Shown here piece after piece: positions 51,178 to 61,140 of a DNA stretch of 64,000 nucleotides. The notes under the pieces were generated by a model. The model saw only the letters and a program-made list of their open reading frames with translations, was not told where the DNA came from and made no database searches. Every line of letters starts with the position of its first letter. Position 1 is the stretch's first letter. Source of the stretch: Centropus unirufus (taxonomy: Eukaryota; Chordata; Aves; Cuculiformes; Centropidae); the NCBI GenBank assembly GCA_013397695.1, contig VYZI01000133.1:1846339-1910338 (forward strand), written 5' to 3'. A program made the position numbers and the translations under genes.

Positions 51178-51660
51178 TGTAAGGGTTAAATGATAAGGGT
51201 GGCCCAATCACCCATGCCTGAGACTGGGACAGGTAAGTGCTGTTAACAATGAAGATAAGTTAATGGACTCAATCAGCAGTTAATTGAAGAGACTTGGGTA
51301 TTAATCTGACATACTGAGCTGGGGGGCTTGATAGGTTTGCCAATGTAATGGCTCCCTGGAACCTACGTTGTGGTACAAGAAGTAGCCATCTACCATCCCC
51401 AACTCAGCCCAGAATTAACAGTAATCTGTTATTCGCTGCTGGCGCAGTGATAGCAGCTAGGGTTTTTTAACATAAGAGCTATTTTTTTGTTAATACATGT
51501 AAGACTCCATAAGAATCAATGTAAGTTTGTTAGGTAAATATGAGGTCTGTACATAACAAAAAAAAAAGGAGTAAGAGAGAAAAGACAGAGAAAAGAAGAA
51601 AGAAAAGAGTGCACACAGGTCCAAACCTGACCCCAGGGACCTTGACTGCATTCACCACAA
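51178..51660 (+). mobile_element. Possible LTR-like repeat, unclassified
   Basis: This block is richer in GC than its surroundings and starts with TGTAAGGGTTAAATG, an LTR-like TG start. About 55 bases in, it has a perfect splice-donor consensus (ACAGGTAAGT, 51225-51234). It also contains a tRNA A-box-like piece (TGGCGCAGTGATAGC near 51441) without a matching B-box, and ends in a purine-rich stretch around 51551-51610 followed by a CA-ending pyrimidine/purine boundary near 51659. I cannot match it to a named family, and no paired LTR or internal region is visible. An old ERV LTR, a tRNA-derived SINE fragment, or plain unique DNA are all possible. Confidence 0.27.
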
Positions 51661-52369
51661 AACTTAAGGACAGGGATTCACGTCCTCGCTTTGTTCATAA
51701 GACAAAGTGAAGTGTTCCCTCTCCCACCCACACACTTTCACGCTCTTCCTTTTGCTTTTCTTAATGCTTTCAGAGACTTCTATCTTTAGCCAGTCATCTC
51801 TGCTCTAAATTTCCTTAAACTGACACTGAATAATCTTCTGATTCCAAGTTATGCCTCCGTCAGAGGAATTACTAGGAATTAGTCCCGTTTAATGAAATTG
51901 AAAGTTGGTAGACTGACTAAAGATAAGTTTCTTGTCCATAGTAGAAATCCTGTCATAACAGCAACTGTTTTTAGGATATATCATAATGAAATATATATGA
52001 TAGCATATATTCTGTCTGTACTTTAGTTTCTGTCAAATAATACTCTGAATTTATGAAAATTGCTATTTACCTCTGTGTGTGTTTTAGAGGAAACGTGGAC
52101 CTTAGCTTGCCCTAGACCTTAGAGATCCCAAATGCAAAGGCAACGTTTCAACTAACTTCACCAAATCAGTTTCATTTTTGCACTCTCAGTCACCTGCAAG
52201 AGCTCCGAACATACCAGTACAGCTTTACTAACAGTTTAGTTAAAACATTTTAACTAAAAACTCACTTTAATGTGGAGCTTATTTCTCCATAGAGAACCTT
52301 TGAAATTTTCTGAAATTTTGGGAAGTGAATGGATGCAGGAAAAAGCTTCCTTGCATGTACTGGGTATAG
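51661..52369. other. Non-coding spacer between two LTR-like segments
   Basis: AT-rich DNA with no retroviral coding remnants, so the two LTR-like blocks on either side do not look like the two ends of one provirus. Confidence 0.5.
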
Positions 52370-52790
52370 CTGGTAGGGTTTGGCAACGGGGGCTGCAGGC
52401 TGTCCTGTGTGGGACAACTCCATGAACTGTCCTGTGCAAGCCCCAGCCAGTTCCAGACAGCTCTGAAATGGATGAAAAAACCCAACGCTGACCAAAGAGA
52501 GGAGCATGCGGTACTTCTACTGGGTGGTAGTTTCTAGACGTGAGGAGACATATGAATGGGACATTTTGGGGGTTGTAGTTGGTGGTGTGGTCTTGGAAGA
52601 AGAGGCTCTATGGAAGAGCAACACTTGTCAGAGATTACAGCCATGGGTGACCCATGCCAGGGCAGGGACACTCCTGAGGAACAGTTCCCTGTAGGTGACG
52701 CTTGTGGGTCAGGGACATTTCTGATCTATTGTAGCCATGTGTGACATGCTAGAATAGGGATATCACCAAGGGTGTCCTTTGGAAAAGGAT
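52370..52790 (+). mobile_element. Solitary LTR fragment, avian ERVL type, plus strand
   Basis: It starts with GGTTTGGCAACGGGGGCTGC at about 52377-52396, continues through AGCCAGTTCCAGACAG and a CCCAACGCTGACCAAAG block (52482-52498), and then has three degenerate tandem units of about 46-48 bases near 52638, 52684 and 52731, each with a GGTGACCCATGCCAGGGCAG-like core and a following CAGGGACA-type tail. This order and the repeated GTGACCCATGC core are what I recall for avian ERVL LTRs, where the core is repeated several times. It is heavily diverged and has no identifiable internal genes. Several overlapping open frames here (52254-52507 minus, 52506-52744 plus) are products of the local GC content and not genes. 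The LTR at 5405-5710 is of the same type on the other strand. Confidence 0.75.
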
Positions 52791-52926
52791 TATGGAAAAG
52801 AATTGACATTATAGCATAACAATAAATCATATTGGTATAATTGGAAGTGTCTGCTTCCACATCCATTTGGTCATTTACATTATGATGAAAAAGTTTCTTA
52901 TGCTTTCAAACATCCCATGGGAATTT

Positions 52927-52927
52927 A

Positions 52928-52977
<50 letters not shown>
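52927..52977. repeat. (CA)n microsatellite
   Basis: About 19 uninterrupted AC dinucleotides from 52935 to 52973, with near-perfect units on both sides broken by single T changes. Likely polymorphic. Confidence 0.96.
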
Positions 52978-55900
52978 GAAGAGAGAATCTTATGGCTCTT
53001 AAGACATCATATAGTTCAATATAATACGTCTGTACCAATGTGATTTATTCTTTCTGGTGGGTGATATCTATGTCTGAACTAGTAAACTAGAGAGTGCCAA
53101 GACATATTCTCGGGCGCTGAGGCCATCCAAAGCTATTACTAAAGTCTCGCAGCTTCCAAAAGAGGTGGCTATGTACAAACTGCTGTTGGAGATGAACCCT
53201 CATCTAGACTGATCTCAAAACCAAACCCAAAATTTGATTGACAGAAGATGAAAGTAAGTCATCATAGCAATTTAACAATGTAGATTTTTAAGCTCCAATG
53301 TTTTACCTTGATTCTTGACATCATTCAATGTATTGGTACAGCCATAACCATTGACCTTCTCTCTCACCACTGCATTTTAAAGATGTGTAAGGGATTCTGC
53401 TTAAACCAGCATGGAAATTGTAAATACTTTGGTAATATGAGATGAAGAAAAAAGAATGTCAACCTTTTATATGCCTCGTGCAATCCCTTGCTTTCTCTTG
53501 GAATGTTTTTCGGGGCAATTTCTGGAATGCTTAGAATTTTATTCAGACTGAACAGCTTGATGGCTGGAATTCCCTTACCTGGCAATAATAAACAGAGCTT
53601 AAAAAGAAATATTAGAAGATGAGCATCCTGAAGGAGGCAGCAAGACCTGTGGAGTAACTGAAACTTGGAGTAGAATTTCCTGTTACTACAGCTTATGCAA
53701 GTCCTTTGGAAGACATCTTTGCAGAGTTGACAAGTTTAGATAATTTGCTTTTGCATAATATGCAATTAATATTACCTGAACTCAGGCAGCAGGGAGCTCT
53801 CCTGTCAGATGTAATATAAAGTATTTTAAATTGATTAAATTTGGACTAAGTGAAATGGAACATTCAAGCCTAAGCATCTAATTTGCTTTACACCTGTGCA
53901 TTTATAGACATATTGGCAAAATGAGACCAATATAACTGTGAAATATGATCAGATCATGCTGTGTTGAAATATTATTTGCTGGCCAGATCACCTGGGATTA
54001 GAAATAATAATAGGAATCCACAGAGATATCATACTCGGCACCATTCTGAAAAGGCTAGTGTTAGAATACTGAAGATTTCTGATGTACAGTGTATCTAATC
54101 TCCAAGAATCCTCTCAATTGCATACCAAACTTCCACTTTCTTTATCTCACCACTTAAAAGCTCTCCTCTTGATTATACATGAAGGCATTTTCAATTTATT
54201 TGGAATGTCATTTTACTTATCCCTGCCTGAGTTTCGTGAGAAGGCATAATATAGTTCCAAATTATTTGCTGAAGAGTGTTTGATTCCCAATAGTCTGAGA
54301 GCTTGGAGGAAAGAGGGAAGACAGGTTAATAGCCATGTCTTTCTCTCTGTCTAATAGATGTCTTTCATTCTAGAAAAGGAGGTGGAAGTTGTTTGCTTAT
54401 GCAAAGCCTTTGAAAAACTCTAATTTCAAGAGAAATCAAGTGAACTTTTAAGATAGAGAGTAATTGACTTGAAATCTTAATGTGTACATACTTTACAAAG
54501 AGTTTACATAAAAAAGATATTTTAAGAATGTGCAAAGGAGACAAAAGACATATGACAAACACGTAACACAATATTTAGTAGCATAAATCAGCTTTATATA
54601 AACTAGGAGTAATCCCTTCTCTCCCAAGCCATCGGCTAGGACAGATACTTCCAAGGGTCATTTAACGCAATATACATTAAGTAACTATGCTAGAATTATA
54701 AACCTGATTAATCTAACCTTTAAAAGTGCTAGATGGAAACTGTGTTCATCTCCTTCAACAGACTAGGAAGGTACATCAATTGTGTCAACTGTGGTAGACT
54801 AAATTCTATATTTAGATGTCAGAATTGGTGAGATTACCTAAATCCTTGGTGACCAAATAAAAACACGAAATGTTCACAACTTCAACTTTGTAGGACGGAT
54901 AGCATTTGAATAGATGAACATTAATCAATTCAAGTATTTATATACTGTCTTTAGAAAGTTACACTCAAGTGCAAATATGTTTTTGTTCTGGTTCCTGTTT
55001 TTTTCACTGTTATGTTCTGAAAATTATTTCTGTGAAAAGGAGAATAATTTAATACCAAATAACACAATGATTTCCATAACAAGCATGTAATAATAACCAA
55101 GGGTATTATTTCTTAATCACAAGCCCTTCAGGTAAGACACAAAGTCCAGAAGCTTAAAGAATTTTGTATAGTTAACAGATTACTAAGAACAGAAATTTAA
55201 CAGCTCGGGCTTACTATTGTTGATTCTGTTCATGTAGGAAGCTAGATTTTTTCTATCACGTGCTTTATTCCATCCATTATATAAATAGAATGTGTAAACA
55301 AAGTTGTGAGTGCATGGTTTATCAGTACGAACAATAACAAAAGTAGTAAATGTCAATACCTGTTTCAGCTTTCACTTCATATTTTTGTTGTATTGGAACC
55401 ATCCCAAAAGTTTATCTAACAAATTTCTGTATTTCATTTAAGAGGTATAAAAAGGAGAAAACATAGAAAAAGAAGTTATTGCTTCTAGAGCTGAAAACTG
55501 AAGTCTGCTGACCTTACCACCTGAAAATATTTAACTTGTAGCTGCTGGGGATGCTGAATAGGAAACAGAGGCTAGAACTCACAGCTACTCACTCACTAGA
55601 AAATAATTCACAGCAGGTAATAATCTGTGATCTAGTTTCAGATTAATAGAAACAACATATTCTTACTACCTGCAGGATAAATCAATTTCTTGAAGGTCAT
55701 CCTATCATAGCTGTCCCAGGTGCACAATTCAATATCAAATTGCAGTTTTAATAAATATCAAATTTATTCATGCTGTGAATTAAGCGTGTTTTTTAAGACA
55801 GAGAATAACTTTCTTTAAAAAATCAGCAATAAGAGAAACCCACAGCAAACCTTAACAGGTCAGATTTTCTGCCAGTACAAAGACCTCATTTTACAAAAGG

Positions 55901-57237
55901 CTGAATTTCTTTGAAGAGGTAACAAGCCTCCTCCAATTGTATGTGCAACAAGAACTACCCACAAGCAAAATTATTCCCTTACAAAATGTAACCAATTAAG
56001 CTTTGAAATGGTTATTCCCGTGGCAATTTAAATTTACACCTACCGAAAAGACAGGAGAATCTTTATTTAACCGGAGTTGTCAAATACAAAGAAAGAGGTG
56101 GGAAAATAAGGAAAATAAGGAAAAAACAGTGGTGGGGAATATAAGACAATAGTCTACAAGTCATGTGGTTCTGTTTTGTCTTTCATTAAAAAAGCCTCTG
56201 CAATTTTCTGAAATTGTAAAAAGTGTTGCAAATGAGTACATTTTTCAGTTAAATTCACCCTAGTCCATTAACCTAATTTCCCCTTTACTGTTCACGTGCA
56301 GCCATCAAAATATTCATTTTTCAGGTTTAGTCCTAAGAATGTGCACAGGAAACTTCATCAGACTCACAAGTTATAAGTTGAGGGTCCTGGTGTTATTCAA
56401 CTTCTTAAATGATTTCAGGTCAATCAAATTTCACACCAAATTTTAAGAAGTTAAGCCACCTGCTTTTCAACAACAAATGATTGCTCTATGCTCTACTAAT
56501 ATTCTTCAGATCATTTTGCCTCCTCTTACACTCTATGGCAAATGTTAATTGTTGGATATTTCCAAAATCTTACTTTTGAACACACTGTAAGACTATTCTA
56601 ACTCACCTGGCCTTCTTGAGAAAGTGTAGCGGAGGAAAAAGCTTGGAATACTTGCAAATATTTTTTCTGCTTGCTGCAGTCTTTTTCTTGCATCTCCAGT
56701 AAGTTGGAGAGGGGGAGGAGGAAGTCTGTGGTTCAGTCTCAACAACTCAAGAACAGTTTGAAAACTGTAAAGTTAATTTTCTGATCACTGATTCTGTCCT
56801 GCTAACATTGCAATTTAACTATCAAATTAAACTGCAGAGAATCAAATAAAAAGGAGTGATTTTGGTACAGCTAAAACTTGCCTAGGAAAAGAATCTCTCA
56901 CGCACGCTATTTTTGAAATGAGTAAAACAGTATTTTGAAGTTCAAAGAGAATGTAATACAAAAGTCATAGGGGAAAAAGACTCATACGCAAGAGCATAGG
57001 AATGAAAACCTGGGAGGGACTGAAGGAGTTGATGCACCCATGTTATCTTTACTGAAGCAGGATTGAATATAGTTAGATCATTTCTTCACCTAAACAGACT
57101 AGTGTTCACTTAGTAGTAACAGTTTCCAGTGAAGGGATTGCAGTCTCCTTGTTCTGTCTTCGTGTTTTACAACCTGTGTAATGAGAATGTTTTTCATAGT
57201 ATTCAGACCGAATCTTCTCTGAAGCAAATTAAACTTT
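52978..57237. other. Long non-coding stretch, no gene recognised
   Basis: AT-rich DNA. Open frames are under 75 codons. A two-copy GAAAATAAG repeat lies near 56102-56119. No repeat family recognised. Confidence 0.5.
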
Positions 57238-57400
57238 CTTCACTGCTCTGTTGCAACAGACAAGTACGGCTTTTTATGTAACCTACTTATCACATCTTTC
57301 TTTTCTGTTTTCCAGACTAAGCAAGTCCAAGCCCTTCACTGCTTTATCATGCTGTCACATTTTCTAAACTCATTTTTTTGACTTTGTAGTTTTTTCATGC
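57238..57400 (-). mobile_element. Old CR1-family LINE fragment, minus strand
   Basis: The order of blocks matches the reverse complement of the older CR1/L3-like consensus seen across amniotes: GCTCTGTTGCAACAGAC, CTTATCACATCTTTC, TTCCAGACTAAGCAAGTCCA and a TTTTCTAAACTC block near 57358-57372. It is heavily mutated and keeps no frame. Its flanks (AAGTGTAATACTTTTAAGTG, 57415-57434) are a tiny direct repeat unrelated to it. The CR1 superfamily is fairly sure; the branch is not. Confidence 0.6.
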
Positions 57401-60400
57401 TTTTCACTTTTTTTAAGTGTAATACTTTTAAGTGTAATATGGGTATAAAATTTCTGGTAAGATCCTTCAAAAATAATTTTCAAGGATGTTAATTCCACCC
57501 AGTTGCTACTGAGAATGATTGAAAAGTGAATTATCATTCTTGAGATCATGAGACAGATAATTAAGGTTTACACTAAAGCTAGGATCGGTTCTGGTTATTT
57601 TCTAGTTAACATCTTTGTTAAGGATCAAATAGAAATATAGATAATTATTTAGTTGAACTAGAACTGTGCAAAAAGATTATTATTTTCATTTCATTAAGAA
57701 TATAATACAATACAATAGGAAAAAAAGCATGTACCCTATTATTATAGTTAATATTTATCAATGTTTTTATATTTATCAATAACGTGCCATTAATTAATTT
57801 GCTGACAGAGTTTTTTGTTATGTGCATACATAAGATGGTGGTCTGTCCTTCTGCCATAATTTAACTTCTAGGACTCATTTGTTTAAATTTGGAAGATGTT
57901 TCTCTCTTTCATTAGAATTCCTCTTGTCGTATTTATGTACGCACTAATGTACAGAAATGGTATGATCGTACAAATTTTTTCCTTTCATAGATTTTATTTT
58001 TCCCTGAAAACACACTATTAGTTTATTTCATGGCATTTAATGGTTAACTGGATGATTAGGAATTCTTAGTGCTCATTTCCAAAGCCAAGACAGCGGCAAG
58101 ACCCAACCCCTCTAACCCTATGACCATTACCATAGGTAGGACTTTCATTTGTTTGAACAGAGACTGAACTTGTCATTAATCTATTTAATTAAACTAAATC
58201 AGTTTGAAACTCCTTGGATAAAAGTTATTCCTCTACCGGACTGCTGACAAGGACTTTGTGACTGCTATGTACATCTGCCGGTGTGGTGATCTTTCTGTCT
58301 TCCTGCCTGCCTTCTCCTCAGTCCAGCTTCTTTCCTAGGCAACCATAATAATTTTTGAATGTACTAGCAAATTTTAGTCAAACCTAAGAGGTGCCTGGAG
58401 GCCTCAGTTATAACCACTGCCTGAAAATGGGCAACTAATTATAGAAAGAGAAATTCCAAATATCATTCTCAATTCTCCCTAAGACTATGGTTGAAATGTG
58501 AAAGTAGTAACTAAGTACTCACAGGAGAAATCAAATGGGAAAGAGCTATTGGAAATTAATCCGTAACTGGTGGAGCATGTAAAGTTTTGCACAATTCTAG
58601 GTATGTTTAAAGGAATATGTTGAAATGAGTCAGGTTAAAAAAGTAAATGTCTAAAATAGCCTTTTTCGAGGTAAGGCCACAAAGGAAATAGCATGTTGAA
58701 CACAGATTCCTGAATCTTGCTTTAGGCATGCAAAAGTTTCTGACTCTGGTACTTCCTTGATCTTGTGTTCAGATAACTATAGTTTCCAACTCTTGCATCT
58801 TTACTAAAGCAAAGTCACAGTGAAGGACTCACAGATCTCTGTCAAAAAATGCTATTTGGCACAATCAGACTACTGTGTTGATCTCATCATTGGCATTTAA
58901 ACACTGTTTAAAACTATACCTAATGGCTTGAAGGAAAAATGTGTTACTCTGGGTCAAGCCAAGATTTCAGAAAGCTGGTAACTTGAAGTTCATATTAAAG
59001 TCATACCAATAAGTGGCTCAAAAGTTACAAGCACCAATGATTTAGTGATAGTTCAGTGGAGGGAAAGGGAATGTTGGCACAACATTCATTGTTTTTTAAA
59101 ATCAGTCAGTAATTTACACCTAATAAAGGCAAGGAAAACACTCAAATTTCACTGAAGTGTCCCACTTTTCTTCCAAAACTCATTAAAAATGAGGTATTTG
59201 TCACTCAAATTACAAATTCAATCTACAAGTTTGAGACCCATGCATAGTCAGTGGAGGGGTTTGGATATCTCTGAACTGCTGAAGGCCTAACATTCCCTCT
59301 CACCTGTATATGGGCATAAGCAAATTAGCATGCCTGGATACTGACTGAGGAGCCTTTTTTGCTTCAGTATATTCATTGTAGAGTATATTGGATATATTTT
59401 CAATTAATATCCTATTCTCTTGTACACAGGTTACAACAATTACTTACTTTCTAAAGAAATTCCAATCTCTTATAGAGAAGGTTTATAATATTATTTCTTT
59501 ATGTGATAGAACCCCTGCTGCTTTTCAGAGTTGCATTGTGTAATAAAGGAGGTTCTAGCTATTGATTTATCCCTATGCAAAGTGTCATATGCTTATCAGT
59601 AATTATAGAACTGAAGATTTCATCTGCATCAAGTTACAACAAAAGGACTTAGAATATTTTGTTTTAAATTCTAGTGGAGTAAATGTCACCGTTAAACTAG
59701 CAGTTAAAAAAATCCCAGCCATTTAGTAGATTGCATGTTGCTTTGTCTCTAGCATTTTCTATCATTGAAGGTACTCAGCAGTCATAAAAATGGCATGCAG
59801 GATCTCTTGAGAGGTATGTGCAGTGTTGGAAAGTGAGAAAGCTGATTATCAAGTCGTATTACCAGGCAGGCTCATAATTCCTTCCATGGAAAAGCAGGTT
59901 TGAGAAGATTATCTATGGATGTAAGCTGCAATGCTTTAACACGAATTAACAGTAAGGCTCCATATTTAGAAATCCACTTGTTTATTATAGTTGTTATTTT
60001 GAATGAGCTGTGCCCAATGCCTACATCAAGTTATATTTATTAGCAGAATAAAGAAATGCAGTGACCCAAATTAAATGGATTACTCTACACGGTAAAAAGT
60101 CAATAAAACCAAACTTAATCAATTCAGTATAAACATCCTCAGGATGTTAGATTCGCTAAAAAAACACAGGATCAAGTTTTATATGAGGGGGCTTTTTTCA
60201 GTCTAGGGGATAGTTTGTCTTATATGAGAAAAATGACAAGCTGGTTGTATGTATCAACTGTAGAGGGAAAAAAGAAAACAGGAACTCATCTTCTGCTATA
60301 TAAACTCCTTTCTGTGGGACTTCTTTGGTCATCAACTACTGCCAGAAACCTCTCTCTTTGAAGAGTTTGACAAAACAGAGATATGTTCTGAGAGAGTCCT

Positions 60401-60689
60401 TGAGAATTTGAAGAATCCAAGAGTTGTCTTTACTGTCTGTCTGTTCAAGGTAAAATATGCAGAGCATCGAAGGGAGGAGGACACTGGTGTTTTATACAGG
60501 ACACGCTGCTTTCCTGTGCCTGCTGCAGTCTGCTCGACCATAATGCTCTGATCACCATCTGGCCTCTGGATACGTCTGAACTACATCACAGAACTAAGGA
60601 AAAACAGGCAGTGTGACATCAGTTTGCTCTCTTCTCCCCTGGAAGATTACCTAAAAGGTTACTTTTACTACTGCAAACAGTAACCTAAA
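57401..60689. other. Non-coding stretch, no gene recognised
   Basis: AT-rich DNA with short AT palindromes near 57740-57800. A 69-codon minus-strand open frame at 60332-60541 has no recognisable domain. No promoter-like or repeat structure recognised. Confidence 0.5.
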
Positions 60690-60866
60690 AAGCAGTGTAT
60701 GTGTCCTTAGATTATTCATAACATCTTCCTGTGACAGGGATCCTACAGTCTACCCTAGCAGTCTGTTCCACTGCTTACCTATTTCTGCAACTAGAAAGCC
60801 TTTTAATCTTTAAACTAATTATCTGTTGCTGAAATATGAAATATTATGAAATATATTATTATATTT

Positions 60867-60901
60867 NNNNNNNNNNNNNNNNNNNNNNNNNNNNNNNNNN
60901 N
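60867..60901. other. Assembly gap (35 N)
   Basis: Thirty-five unspecified bases. Both sides are TATA/ATATTT-rich, and the right flank at 60902-60921 is a perfect 20-base palindrome, so the gap probably hides an AT-rich repeat or hairpin that could not be read. A short peptide with unknown residues predicted across it is not real. Confidence 0.99.
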
Positions 60902-60921
60902 ATTTCATATATATATGAAAT
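60902..60921. repeat. Perfect AT-rich palindrome next to the gap
   Basis: The 20 bases equal their own reverse complement: ATTTCAT at one end, ATGAAAT at the other, with ATATAT at the centre. The motif TGAAATAT also recurs left of the gap (near 60830-60852), which suggests a larger imperfect cruciform or a repeat array spanning the gap. Confidence 0.9.
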
Positions 60922-61140
60922 ATATATTCTTGTACTCAGCTTGGTTGTTATGAAGATCACTTCATACTCTTTCGGTCTGCAGCCAGCTTTTCTGCACTTG
61001 AAGTCTATTACCATTATTCATTCATGTCTATCTTCTCCAGGTAACACAGTAGTAATAGGTCATGTTTCCTAGAGCTCTGAATATTCATATCTTTCTCTGG
61101 TTTCTCTCCAAGTCGTCTCGGTCTTCAAAATGGATGTTTC

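Larger units (their letters stand above)
60690..61140 (-). mobile_element. Old CR1-family LINE, minus strand, split by AT-rich insertion and gap
   Basis: Left part: the block from about 60690 to 60835 matches the reverse complement of an old CR1 3' region, with CCTACAGTCTACCCTAGCAG and CTGTTCCACTGCTTACC in the expected order. Right part: from about 60945 to 61140 the next blocks follow on in the same orientation, including GCACTTGAAGTCTATTACCA, ATCTTCTCCAG, AGGTCATGTTTCCTAGAGCT and TTCTCTCCAAGTCGTC. The interruption at 60836-60944 is AT-rich, palindromic sequence around a run of N. The two halves are consecutive parts of one insertion, so the AT-rich piece grew or inserted within it. No open frame survives. 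Confidence 0.65.

Noticed and set aside
51437..51460. tRNA gene or tRNA-derived SINE suggested by an A-box-like sequence
   Set aside because: No B-box at the right distance and no cloverleaf can be drawn.
52254..52744. Five overlapping open frames on both strands
   Set aside because: They fall in an old ERVL-type LTR, whose GC content lowers the stop frequency. None has a recognisable protein.
60836..61072. 78-codon plus-strand open frame containing unknown residues
   Set aside because: It runs through the N gap and an antisense CR1 remnant.
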